Source of the DNA: Lingula anatina
Lineage: Eukaryota; Brachiopoda; Lingulata; Lingulida; Lingulidae
Assembly: GCF_001039355.2 (NCBI RefSeq)
Contig: NW_019774291.1
Span: forward strand, 767,751-831,750
Length of the DNA: 64,000 nucleotides
Direction: 5' to 3'
The notes under the pieces: model-generated
The model's input: only the letters and a program-made list of their open reading frames with translations
Told to the model about the DNA's origin: nothing
Databases searched by the model: none
Translations under genes and position numbers: made by a program
In this document: positions 13,101 through 25,500 of the stretch, piece by piece
Numbering within the stretch: the first letter of the stretch is position 1
Layout of the letters: every line of letters starts with the position of its first letter

Positions 13101-16100
13101 AACACAGTTAGTTTGACATCAACAGGCAATTACCATTAACTATCTGAAAAATAATCATTTTCACTAATGTCTGAGGTTGACATGCAATAAACTGTTCACT
13201 TTTAAATTGCCCATTTGACAGAGAATAAATTTAAAGACTTTTTACAATTAACAAACCCTAATCATACACTGACCCTGCACTCGGCCACATGGGCAGGGCA
13301 TCATCTATGGTCTGAGGCTGAGCGCTGGAACGTGACCCTGCTCTGCTTTCTGGGGGAGCAATGAAAGGGTCTGCAAGAAAATGACTCACAGTCACTTAAT
13401 GCACAGTGCATCAAAGTCATTATGCATGATGTATCTTTTTGTGTAAATACCTTGGCCAATACAATATTCCAAAATCAGATGTACAACTAGGAGCTATGTG
13501 GTTGAGAATTGAAAACACAATTAATGTTAAATTTTGCACCTTTTTTAATCCATCCAACTATCTTCAGCATGAAATAATTCTTGACCTTTTAAAATATTGC
13601 TCAGTAAATAAATATATCTCACCAGTTATTTCTTCTGCCTTTAACCACTTAGGGACTTCCTTAGGCTTTGATGGTCCACTACTAATAACAAACAATTAAA
13701 ACATTATACATAAGACACCTATCAATGAAAAAAACAAATTAAACACAAATAAAATGAATAGTATACCAAATTTTCCTTTGCGAAAATAATCAGAGTCAAC
13801 AGCAAAATATCTATGATTAAATAATTTTGTAAATTCATAAAGTTAATTTGTTAATAAAAGACACACATGATATTCAAACAAAAATTCCACAACAGTACTA
13901 TTGTAACTTTTAGTAATGAATTAGTGTACACTTTTAAGAAAAGGCAAACAGAACAAACATATTTTTTATATTTCTCAGTGAGATTTGCATTTGTTCAGTA
14001 CATAAGGACATATATTAGTACCATCTCCTAGTGGCAAAATATGAAAATGAATTAAATCCATGTACCGACTGATGGAAAATAAATGCTGTAAAAGCACCAT
14101 GTGCGGTATAAATTTTAGCACTATAAATATTCAGCTGCATCATTACCACCAATCTTTAAAGATCAATCACTTAAATTTTGCCTCTTACCTGCATCATTAC
14201 CATTTTTATCAAGTTATTAATCAAAATTATAGGCAAAATCATGATAAATCAGCATAAGCTATAATTTTTGTACCTGATCAATGACAGGCATCTTTTCATG
14301 AACGCAACATGAGCAAAAAGATTTGCAACTAAAACATTTTGATATATTTTGCTGCCAGAAGATGGCACTACGGGTACTTAGGAAGCATGTTTACTGGGGT
14401 CTACTGGCTTCTACACTAGATTCCAGCCACTGGGGTCTGCTTGGGCTACGGCTACCAGCTCTACTACTGGGAAGATTGAAGAAGACATTTTTGGTGATAC
14501 AAAAATCAAAGTGCTATTGAAAACACAGTATAAAATTGTCTCACTGCAAACACAACACACAGGTTAAATTAATAATGTGACTATATGTGTCTACAGATCA
14601 AGGTTAATTAATCACACCACATCTAGAGCAATATATTATTAAATACATTATCTTCCAATGTTATCAATTATACCTTTACATCAACTTGGCATTTCATCTG
14701 CTAAACATATATTATTAATTTCAATCTACTAGGCTTATGTTGTATTCTCTCCATACTTAGTAATTTCCTGTATCTGTTGTAACATGGAGACCCCATCCAT
14801 GCTGTCACTGACAGAGTCCTGCACATCTGTGGCTAATACTGGTTCCTTGGATTTTGGTGTCTTTTCACTAGCCTTTGACGTCTTTTTCTCTGGTGTTATT
14901 GTTTTTTCATCAGCCTTGGGTGTCTTTTCTATTCCCTTTGGGTTCTTCTGTTTGGATTTACTTTGGGATAGTTTTGGATTACTAAAAACCCAAAATGAAT
15001 TTAATACTTTCTTTAATCACAGTTAATTTTTTTCTGCAGTAAAAATAAACTAAAGAGTGAAAATAATTTCTCTGGATAACAAATAAATCTACATATCTAA
15101 CATTATTACTTAACAGAACAATCCTTATCAATAAGTTTTTACGTAGGCAAATAATGTTTTATTTATATTGCAAAACCAATTCATTTAAGTACCTGTCACT
15201 TTTTCTTGGACTAAGAGAAGGCTGGTCTTTCGAATGTGGGTCAAAATTTGCTGCCATTCTTTTAGAAACTTTGGGAGATTTTGCTGTTATCACTTTGGGG
15301 TCTGGGTTGGTACTTTGGTTGGTCTCCTTTGATATTGAAGCTTTGATTGATGCTTAAATGCAATATCAACACATATATGTACAGAATTGAAGAAAAATTG
15401 TTTTAACAAAACACAGAAAACATGTTTACAGTAACTAATCACAAACTCCTAAATACTGTTTTAAAGGAGTTAAAAATTACTAAAAAGCAACTGATAAAAA
15501 ATATGCAATTAAATGAGCAATCATTTATTTTCAACCCTCTAAGTTAAACAAACTAACAGAAAAAAAGAATACAGCAAACATTCTATGTTAATTTCATTTA
15601 ATATAAACTCATGATCACCTCTGACGTGTGTTGAGGCTGTGGTGTCATCCACCACTGGTAACTGTAAGTTTCCTGTGGAGTGATCTAGTGTCCTGGTCTC
15701 GGGCCTGGTTGGAGAGTGGTCACTGAGAGTGACAGTCACAGATCTATTGACATCCATACTCCTTTCAACTCTGCCCTGTGCCAGCTGGCTACCCACAGCT
15801 GCACTATCGCTTCCCTTTTGATTTGATTCATAGGTATCATCCTCTCTTAATATTATAGTCTTACTGTAGTCAAACACCTGATTTCCACAGCCTTTGTCTA
15901 TGTCTCCACTGAATATCAACTCTGCCCCCAAAAACACTTGCATAGCCTTAACTCCAACTGAAAGTTCCTGGAATGTGCAAAGAAAACACCTCTTATATAC
16001 TTCCTTGTACTAAAAAAAAATCAGTTGCATTTTATAATATTCTGATGTTAAAAAATTGACTCCTCTCTTCTTACTTAAGATATATTTACAACCTATGACA

Positions 16101-19100
16101 AAATGAAGCCTTCAAAACACCTGTCCAGGTAATTCATTTAGTGACACTAGATTTTTAAGCATGGCACACTCACATTGAGACTCTTGTTATAATTCCATAT
16201 TCTTAACTTCGAGATTCCAAATTCTTTAGAGCTGTCTTTGCCTCGCTTTACATTGAGTGTGATCTCAACTGGTTTCTCAGGTACAAAAGAGCAGCTCCAC
16301 ATATTCCTTTCCTTAGTAGTCTGAAGAAAGTGAAGACATAAAATATAGATATTACAAAATTACCAGATTTCTATTTATCCTATGATTTGGTACTTCAGAC
16401 AGATACAAATATTGATATATGACCAAGCCCTGCAGGAAAGAAGAGACTATTGTTAATAATACATAAACATATATGTATTCCCTTTTTAACTTAGTGATGT
16501 ATCACAGAAAATAGTAGGAAAAACAGAAAATAAAACAATATTAGATTCCCAAGCTAACCTTCTGAATTATCACAGCATCTCTATAACAAATTTAAAAATT
16601 TAATTTCCACAAGTTGTTCCTTACCTTAAATCTCCCGTTAAACAGATTGTCTAAGTCCCCTTTGCAGTCCTTGGCACCATAAACCTGTACATCCCCACAG
16701 GTAAGGTCTATTCTATTCCCTTCACTATCAAATGCCTGGATTTCAGTGAGGCCGATTCTGCTCGGGTGTCCCCAGTTAGAAAGCAGCACCAGGTGAAGCT
16801 CAACTATATCTTCTGATTGAACTGGGTTAGGAGATACCTGGAAGATGAAGACCAGTAGAAAATTCTCTTTGTTGAGAAGCTTATCATATCTTACAGAATC
16901 TCATACAAATTACAAAGAAAAAAATGTACACTAAATACAGCACTTACCCTGTCAATTGCCACTTGCCTCTTCATGGAACCACCTCGTTTTTTGTCGAAGG
17001 AATGTGAAATAGCTTGTTCCTCCACTCCAGCAACATCCTGGCTGTTTGGCTTGGACATAGCTTCTGAGGATAATCTGGGTGAATTCTCTGCAGAGGCTGT
17101 GTCTTCAATCTTGGACAGTGCTTTGAGAAGTTTTTTCTGCTGCCTAGGAAGTAATTTTATATTTGTGGTTTATTTTGCATGATTAGATGCATGAAGAAAT
17201 AACAGGGGGAACATGAATGACTACTGGTGAGCTGGGCAGCACACTTTACAACAGCACACAGTGTAACATCACTGCATGTCAAAATATAGCAAATACAAGT
17301 TAGAATGTTTTTATGTGTAACATAAAACAATGGAACTCCTTGAGTTATACTTACTTCCCTTCCATCTGAAGCACTTTCTTTAATACTTTGGTGAGTTTCT
17401 CCTCACTAAGTTGTGGTGGAGAGACATCTACTGGAATGTTTTCTGCTGCATCAGGGACTTTATTCTCTGGCAGCTTGGAAGTCACAGAGCTTGGACGGAC
17501 ATTTTCTGATTTAGAATTCATTGGCAGAGATACCTGAAAGGTAAGATGTTATTTCTAAAACACTAAAACAGTATATTCTACCATATTTATCTGATCTAAA
17601 TGCCCATCACCTGACAACAAAAGTGAAATACCAATTTTTTATATAATTCTGAGACTAAATTTGTAATAGCTATGATGCTCCCTTTCATTTTATATTTAAT
17701 TCAAGATAAATAAATATTCAAAACATGCTGTTATTTCCTTTTCTGCCTGCCACTGATTTGCAAACTTTGATGTATCGTGCATTCCACCCAACCCTCCCTT
17801 TTCACTACTGACTGGAAAACATACTACAACATCTTGAATAATTCTACACTCATCTCCTATCTATAATCAGTGGCACAAAGATATTACAAAAAAAGTTTAA
17901 AAAAAAAAAACAGCAACAATAACAAAAAAGAATAAAGACAAAACCAAACATTTGCCCACCTGCTGTGACTGTCTGGACGGAGCACTCTTGGTATCTCTGG
18001 CATATTTCTCCACCTCTGCATTCTCTGCTTGGATGGCCTGCAGGACAGCTGAGCGGTCAACTGTGCTGTCCAGTTGGGAACTGGTGGATTTACTCTTCTT
18101 ACTAGCAGAGAGTGGACGGCTTGGCTTTCTGAGTGGTTGGTCTGCAATATGTTATTTGAAATTAAATAAAATTGCTCTTCATAAATATTTTGATTTCAAT
18201 TTTAAGTCATCAGGTATGCTGCATTTCAGGTAAAATTTTTACTTTATTAAATGATATCAGAGATTAGGAAATAAATAAAATACTTCAATATAGATGTGAA
18301 ATTGCTGAAATTGCTAAAAGCTCAATTAAACTGCCTATGCTAAAACCTCAAAAATATGTTTAATATGTAAACAAAAATAAGGCATGTCTCCTTTTTTTAT
18401 TTGCTAAAATAATGCCAAACTCCTACCAGGAGCCAGAATAACATCTTTAGAAGCAGGCTTAGAATCCTCCTTTTGGGGTTTTCTGTTTGGTGTATCTTCT
18501 GCAAGTGATCTTCTTTTTCCTGATGACAAATCTCTTTCTTTTCTCTTACCTTGAAAAGTAAAAACAGTAAATTTACTAAACACTAAAAAAAGTTGAAATT
18601 TCCACACACTTTTAAAATGTCAGTGGATTTTCAACTTCAAGTAAATAAGCATAATCTATTGAAACAAATTTAAAACCTCAAAAATAATTCAATACACTCG
18701 ACTCAACCAGATAAAATAAACAGTGGGAAAGCATATTCTTAACCTATAAATTAAAGATAAAATCCAAACTCAATACATTATTTTTTCATTGTTTATTTTA
18801 CATAACTGACACAAACTCTGGATCAAGTACATTGGAAATTGGAAATATGAAAATTTTGTACCAATGCTGGGACCAAATTCCAGCACTATCATATCTCCTG
18901 GAGCCCACGGATTCTCCTCTAATGGTTTTTGTCTCTTTCCTTTCTCAACTGGCTGCTGTGACTGTGGCACATGTTTCTTTTCTTCTCTCCTCCTCCTCTC
19001 AAAAGACTCTGCTACCACATCTTCCTCTACCTCAGCAATTCTTTTCTCTGTCACTCCCCTTGGTATGGGACTCTGACCTCCAGTTTCTTCTTCTCCCTAT

Positions 19101-22100
19101 GTGAAATCAGCAGCATATATGATTCTTCAACACACATTTTTCACTTACATGGAGCATTTTAAAATTTTTTCAATGACATAAATTACATTTACTACTTCAT
19201 AATGATTATTCTCATTAGACTGAAAGCAAGAAAATCATAAAATTGATGGATTTTATGCAACATATACTTGTTAATTAATGAAATAATTTTATTAATAATT
19301 CAGCCCATTCAATATTTTCTAAATAGTTTTTTTTAGAAATATACAAGAAGGCATGTGTCCTTACACTGCTTATCTCCTCAGCAATGCTCTGTTGTATACT
19401 TGCATGCAACTCCATGCTTTGCCTTAGTTTCTGATAAGAAAAAAATAAACATACAAAGTAAACAAGTTTTTGTTGTTGTTGTGTGTATGCACACCAGTGC
19501 ATGCAAGTGTGTGTGTATATATATATGTGTGTGTGAAAAAGCCTTTCACAAAATTTGTTAATAGAGAAATCTGTTTGAAATGTAAACTACAATCTTTAAA
19601 TGCTGAAGAAAACTGCTAACCCTGATTGATTTTCTCATGCAACAACATTCTTTATGGATCTTGTTCCAATACCACCACTTATCCCTTCAAATTAGTAAAC
19701 CATGGATACCTTTACATCATCCATACTAAGCATGAGGTGTTCACTAATTTCATCTTCGTCTTCCTCTTCTTCTTCTTCTTTCTTTGCTGCAGTTTTGTCT
19801 TCAGAATTTCCCATCCCCTGGTCAAACTTGGAAGCATCTATTTCCAAGTCACTACTGTCCTCTCCACTGTGGCTGTCCACAAATCTGCTCATGTGCCTGG
19901 TTAGCTGCACAGATATGGATTAAGTGCTCATCACTATCAATATTGCACGATGATGAGTTATGAGGGTGTCAAAAGCCCATGATAAAGGTAAAGAGAAACA
20001 CTTAGCTGAAAACACCACTTAAACATGTTAGTGTGGCAGCAATGATTTATCAATATGACAGGTTGCATTGATTTCTCTAGCCAAAACCATGCAATATCAA
20101 TTTCAGCTCTGGTGCCTATTAATATTCCATTCTGAACTCTTCCCAACTGATTTAAATCAATTCCATGGAAATGTCTGACTTAAAAATCGCTGACTAGATT
20201 CAAACACCTCCACTGAATATAGACCTATACATTTTGTAAGGACACTTACTGCAAACATTAACTTGAAACATTCATGTAAAAATCAGGGTAATTTGTTCTG
20301 GATGTACAATATCATAAGAATGTGTGGATATCAAAAATCTATATTTTGTACAGCAATGAAACCTTCACCAAATATTAATCAAGTGTTAGTTACTTACTTC
20401 CTCATGTTCATCTTCACTATCAATTCCATCATCAGATTCATTACTTAATTCTTCCTCCTCAAAGTCATCTTCATAGTTTCCTGTCAATAATTCTAGAAAA
20501 AATTCTTTAAAATGCACACTTGGTAAAATTTGCAGAAATTTATCAATAAAAAATAAGTTAATTCTAGAGAAAATAATGGACCAAGCAAAAATTATGCAAA
20601 TATTATACTAAAAGTGTGTACCAAAAAGTGACGTGACTGAAATGTTCCATTTGTTTTCTTGAATAACCGCATTGTTAGGAAAACTACAGCATATTATCAT
20701 AAATTGCCACAGTGACAAATACAAAGGGTATGTCTGATGAGGAATGCGCTCCTCTTGAACATCTCAGTTCCCACAGGGTGCAATACAATAACTCTGTAAC
20801 AGAGTACTAGCGGACCCTGTGGTCAGAGAATATGACAATGAGTCAATGATAAATTAAATTTGACACAAGACTCACCAGGTGCTTTAATCTTCATTTTGTC
20901 CCCTCCGCTTGTCTTTATCTGAACTGACCCTGCCAGCCAATTTTTCCTGTGCACCTTACTGGGAGCTGTCTGTGCCCTCTTCTCTTTCTCACTCTGTTCC
21001 TGCTCCAATCGTTCTAATTCTGCCAGATCATGCATATCTAGGTTTCTCTTTTTGGCAATATCTGAAAAATTATTTATTGACTATTAGTCATTACTGTATA
21101 AATGTAGTTTATATAGGTACTAGTATATACATGTATTATCCATAATTGCAAGAGTATTATTTTAACTATGTTGAAAAAAAGCTTTTACACTACATGTTCA
21201 AATACATAATACTTATTCAATTCCACAACTTACCCCCTGCTGTCTTAGGCTTAGGAGTGGGTTTGATAGTCCTGGGGCTGGGGGTAATGGCCTTCCCTCC
21301 CATCCTGGACCTAGCACCTGTATTAGCTCCATTCACATACAGTGAGAACCCTTGCTCTTTCCTCTCAAGTTCAATTTCTTTATTATTTTTCTTCTTCAGT
21401 TTTTTCACCAATCTGTTTGAAGGAAAGAAGAAAAATAAATTAACTTATATGACTGGATTCATTTGTCTCTTGACACTAACAAGTTAGATTGAATGAAAGC
21501 ATCCTCTAACAATAGGCTCAAGTGGTAACATTTACTTACCTATTTCTCTGTTGAAGTAATAGCAAGTATTCTTCATAGCCTGCTGGCACCTCTTCCTTTA
21601 CTGCTTTAACCTGTAACAAGATTTGATAAGCTAGATGGACCACAAAATACACCTAACAAAAAGAACACCACCACTGCAACTATAATTCAAAAATTTTACC
21701 TGACAACAGAATATCTAAGTACTTTAGGAAAAATGTGTTTTCTGCTTACAGTTAATGTTGAAATATATATCTAAATTACTAAATAAATCTACGAATGAAA
21801 AATAAAAAACCCGCTGATAGAAAGAATGACAGTTGCACAGCACAAAACAGACATGACCACATACTTTTTCATCTTCACTGACTATGTGAGCTTTGGCATA
21901 CCCTCCTTGGCCCCATTGCTTTCTCCCTCCTTCAATATAAGATAAAAAAGATAAATCAAACTTAATCAATGGTTGTCTTTCACAAACCCAGGCTCTCTGA
22001 TATCACTTACTAGTAAGTTAAGCTTTACCCCAGTATGTAACGTCACTTACAAACGGTGTGCAGAACTGGTAGCACTGCTGCACACAGATTGAATAAAAAG

Positions 22101-22372
22101 ACTAAAGCATTACCAAACTGGATCATGGACCAATACCAAACTTGACAAGGCAATAAAAAGATAAATATAGGAAAGCTACTACATACTACAAGGCGTAGTA
22201 TATATGAGTTAAGTTAAATATTGCAAAAGGATCGATGAAAGATGTACGACATGTACGACGCTCAATCAGCTGTCAAAACTGGAAAACTTGGAGAATAGAC
22301 AGACTGTAGACATAGAAACTGTAAGAAGATGGGGTTGTTGGCCAGGCCAGGTAAATGCAACTTACTTTCCAT
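2252..22372 (-). CDS. KATNIP: Katanin-interacting protein KATNIP (KIAA0556), 37 coding exons, about 1,775 aa
   Basis: In vertebrates this protein binds katanin and microtubules at the ciliary base (family knowledge). Exons in gene order: 22366-22372, 21865-21929, 21540-21610, 21234-21412, 20876-21061, 20398-20480, 19710-19904, 19365-19430, 18862-19096, 18427-18549, 17960-18141, 17355-17533, 16948-17143, 16625-16837, 16174-16320, 15619-15967, 15193-15352, 14757-14981, 13623-13681, 13274-13370, 12985-13055, 12202-12417, 11831-11909, 11407-11548, 10933-11130, 10236-10373, 8027-8170, 7664-7799, 7234-7411, 6703-6868, 6349-6526, 5233-5343, 4480-4619, 4154-4255, 3738-3898, 2722-2825, 2252-2298. They total 5,328 nt in one frame. 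Seen: an N-terminal [18 protein letters not shown] stretch, acidic and Lys-rich linkers, and four DUF4457-type modules near residues 595-745, 1128-1287, 1382-1520 and 1556-1695. The C-terminal exons align with the human tail (ALRPTT then Lys-rich stop). Human KATNIP is about 1,618 aa. The exon 31/32 junction has a competing donor at 6363; I chose 6349 because it keeps frame and restores FIYQLHF. Confidence 0.95.
3184..3541. repeat. Tandem duplication, 184-bp period, inside KATNIP intron 35
   Basis: The unit at 3184-3357 is repeated at 3368-3541, separated by a short GCCCGAGGTA-type junction. The other copy of this region (1-1066) has only one unit. This is the difference expected between two haplotypes. 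Confidence 0.9.
4763..4797. repeat. (AC)n microsatellite in KATNIP intron 32
   Basis: An uninterrupted CA run of about 17 units lies between KATNIP exons 32 and 33. Short open frames on both strands here are by-products of the dinucleotide run. Confidence 0.95.
5937..6282. mobile_element. Non-autonomous inverted-repeat element, copy A (TTAA-flanked)
   Basis: The ends form a perfect 22-bp inverted repeat (5937-5958 and 6261-6282) whose inner part is AGGGATAATAACTCTTC. TTAA borders both ends, as in piggyBac-type insertions. The interior carries the palindrome TCTCTTAAGAGA and no credible coding frame. A diverged copy in opposite orientation lies at 26583-26957. It sits in the KATNIP intron between exons 31 and 32. 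Assignment to the piggyBac group rests only on TTAA and is tentative. Confidence 0.8.
8897..8904 (+). promoter_or_regulatory. Possible TATA-like box of the C1q-domain gene
   Basis: TATTTAAG lies 58 bp upstream of the first ATG. The match is weak and this DNA is AT-rich, so the call is tentative. Confidence 0.25.
8962..9848 (+). CDS. Secreted C1q-domain protein, 2 exons, 170 aa, nested in a KATNIP intron
   Basis: Exons 8962-9037 and 9412-9848 join in phase 1 (GCA G / GT TCA) and end at TAA 9846-9848. A hydrophobic signal peptide fills about residues 1-24 ([14 protein letters not shown]); a short Cys-rich linker (SCTCSC) follows, then one C1q globular domain. Family hallmarks seen are [25 protein letters not shown] with [16 protein letters not shown], and the terminal FSGFKL. 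There is no collagen region, so this is the soluble, collagen-less C1q type common in invertebrates, where many members act as lectin-like recognition proteins; the ligand here is unknown. Two adjacent ATGs open the frame; I took the first, at 8962. The gene lies wholly inside KATNIP intron 26 on the opposite strand. Confidence 0.87.
10033..10038 (+). terminator. Poly(A) signal of the C1q-domain gene
   Basis: AATAAA lies 185 bp after the stop codon and before KATNIP exon 26, so the nested transcript can end inside the host intron. Confidence 0.55.
10147..10203. repeat. (TA)n microsatellite
   Basis: A TA run of about 28 units, with one TTTA interruption, ends about 30 bp before KATNIP exon 26. 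It is preceded by a short CA run. Confidence 0.95.
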
Positions 22373-22557
22373 GGTAATCTCTCCAGGAAAATATCACAAT
22401 TCACGTAACTTCATTCTCTAGCTTAACGATCAATCAAACATAAACATTGCTGAACGTGCAGGAAGTATTCAACATGGCGAGAATTGACCTACTGCGCAAC
22501 CGCAAGTAAACTTCCTGTTTGTAAGCGTGGAACGTGAAACTGAAAGCTGGGTTGCAA
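22373..22557. promoter_or_regulatory. Divergent promoter between KATNIP and TSEN54
   Basis: The start codons of KATNIP (22372, minus) and TSEN54 (22558, plus) are 185 bp apart, and both first coding exons are tiny (7 and 17 nt). The spacer must hold both 5' untranslated regions and the promoters. It is locally richer in CpG (GAACGTGCAGG, GGCGAG, GCGCAACCGC, GCGTGGAACGTG) than the flanks, and no TATA box is obvious. Confidence 0.7.
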
Positions 22558-25500
22558 ATGGCAAAGATATTAAGGTAAATTATAGAAATATGCTCAATAT
22601 AACATTGGCATGTTTTATTTACATGCATTGACAGTATGTATGACATGTGTTATCTTTGTAGTATGGGACAGAGTTCATTTGATCGAAATTGAATTCAGAT
22701 GGCAATGTTATAACTCATAAGTTATTTGCATGTTTTAATTTTTTTATTGTTGGTATTTTATTGCACTTGCAGTGGAAAGGAACTCTCTAAATATAGAGAC
22801 AGGAACACAGACTTGCCACAGAAAGGCGGACACAAAGACTATGCCCCTGACGGATCATGGCTACAAGACAAAAAACTGGAGAAAATTTTTTGTAGAAAGA
22901 CGTGAAGTACTACAAGAAGAAAAAGTGGGCAGAATGTATGTATAAGATGTAGAGCAGTATATCAACAAACCTTGTGTACCATTCTTTTTTTAAGACAGCA
23001 TGAGAATAAAAAAAAATTTATTTGTGTGTATTTAAGTTGTACTGTACCTCATTTTTTAAGTTGGATTTTATCAGATTTTGTCTGGTTCTTGGCAACAACA
23101 ACAACAATAATAATGATTTTACAGTTATGGTGCCAACTTAAATGCACATGAACTCTCAATATAACTAGTTGCATTTCAGTGGTGCCTTGTGTCGAGGTGA
23201 ATGGAAGCCTGAAGAGAGGGTTATCGAACTGAAACAAACTGTAAGTATATTGTTGTGCATACTGTGAAATCTATATAAAAAAATCATAATGCACCAGACA
23301 AGATTTATTGAAGCATTTATGCCTCACCCTATCAGCTAGTTTATCAGAAAGGATCTACTTGACTTGTCTATACCTCATATTAAAAGTAATGTTAATAATA
23401 AAAAAATGCAAAAGAGTTCATGCTGTAGTAACATCAAATAGTCACTTTTGTGACTTAATAACACTAACAAATGACTTAAGCAAAATCTCCATTGTAGGGC
23501 AAATTTTTTCACCACATGGGTTATGCTGAAGGTGACCACCTGTGCCTCTATCCAGAGGAGGCATTGTTCCTCATGGAAGTGGTAAGATATGGCTGCTTTT
23601 ACACATATGCTAAAAAATAGTAACCCCCAATAACTGCATTTCAATCAATAGTCAGCCTGCTGTTAGTGTATAGGTCTTAGGAATATTGCCTATAAACCAC
23701 TGATAAATAAGGTATTATTTTGGTTTGTATCTTGTAGTGCTCTCTAGAAGTCTACTATGCTGGTCTCTCACTGAGTATTCAACAGGCTTATTCCATGTTT
23801 CTGTCAGAGTCCATGACCTTGGGGGAGTACCAGACGTATTCTTATTTATCCCGGCTGGGTTATATTGTCATGAGACACTCTGGACCGTGAGTATTAAAAT
23901 ATATAATTTATGTCATTTACATTTTTATTATTGAATGTTTGTCTATGAGTTTGTGTTTGTGTATGTGTGTGTGTGTGCGTGTGTGTGTGTGTTTATACAT
24001 GTGTATTATCATGCATGTATGTGCCTTTATTCCAGTGATATTGTTATTTAATGGCCACCTTTGGATTAACAAATGATACAAAATAAACATTTGGACGATC
24101 ATTTATTCCCAGGTCTTCTGTGACAGCATATGAGAGGCAGATCAGATTGGATCAGCACATTAGTGACATTTCATACAGCAAAAAGAGAAAAAATATGGAT
24201 GATGCAGGGAATACGGCTTCAAAATTAAGCAAAACTGAAGAAAGTTTGAATGCACAGAGTAGTGAGTTGTGTGACAAAATCCCTGATCAGACATCTGATG
24301 CCACTCATAACGATATACCAATTGCTTCTACTGAAAAAACAGATAAGTTGGAGGCTGGTACGCTTCCAAAAAAATCTGTACAACACTTCCTTCCATATAC
24401 GATGTGGAACTTTGATGAAATCAACTTCCCAGATATTGGAAGAAAGGATTTGCAAACACATACATTGCAAATGATGCCTCCTCGAAAAAATTTACTCCCT
24501 TCTGGTGTGAAAATAAATCCAAATTCATGCATGGTAGATGTGCATAAATTACATTCCTCTGGTGAAAATGCCACAGGTGACAATGATGAAGATGATGATG
24601 GTGATGACAGTCATATTTATACAACAAATAACCTAACATATTCCCTGATGAATGCCTCAGTCATGAAGGCACAGGTGAAAGCTAAAAACTGGAGTGAATA
24701 CAAGGCAGAGTGCAGGAAAATGGTCACAGATTTCAGGGTTGAGCAGTCTCCAGTTGGGGTGCTGTGGCAAGGAGAGGTCACCCCATTGGTTACACCTGAC
24801 ATGGCTAGTTGTACAGGTGAGTATGTCCAGCTGGAAACTTGAAATAAAGAGCTTCAGTTTGATGCCCTATACATATAGCATATTCCATCAAAAGCCTATG
24901 AAAATAGATTTTAAAATCTTTTTAATAAATACCCCGTTCACACTACGCTCAGTTATCCGGATAAGTTGCGAATTAGGTCACAATTCGAATAAATGCAGTA
25001 GTGTGAACGCAAGAGGATTTTGAAAATGCGCATTTTCAAAATCCTGCAAGCGAGGTGGATTTCTAAGGGCGATCCGGATAACTTACCGGAATCAACACCT
25101 GTACAGATCTTACTGCGCATGTGTGCAGATAAGTGCGGGTATCTATGAACGCTGGTTTATTACTTTAGCGATTGCACCAAACGTATTTGGAGGTCACCAC
25201 TCACTACAACATGAGGAAACAAACTTATTTTGCCACCTTATACTTCTCAAGAATGCTGGAATGTCTTTTGAGTTGCATTTGTCGTCACAAATTTTTGTTG
25301 ATATTTTAAGATTTCCTGTGTGGCGCATGCGCAAGTGTTCAAAACAGGAAGTTAAACCTGACATTTTCAACGTGGGATTTGGATTCGCTTACCGAGTGTG
25401 AACGCAATACCGAATCGGATTTCTTACGAAAAATCCGAATTATAGAAATGCGCATTTTGGCAACTGTAGTGTGAACGGGGTATAAGTTACATTAAGATGC

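Noticed and set aside
22773-22935. The alternative, fully open frame of TSEN54 exon 2 as the real protein
   Set aside because: The first part in that frame lacks the conserved Sen54 motif LP.KG..D..PDGS, which is present in the other frame.
24225-24802. Several minus-strand open frames opposite TSEN54 exon 6
   Set aside because: They are shadows of a long coding exon with biased composition; no family signature or splice context.
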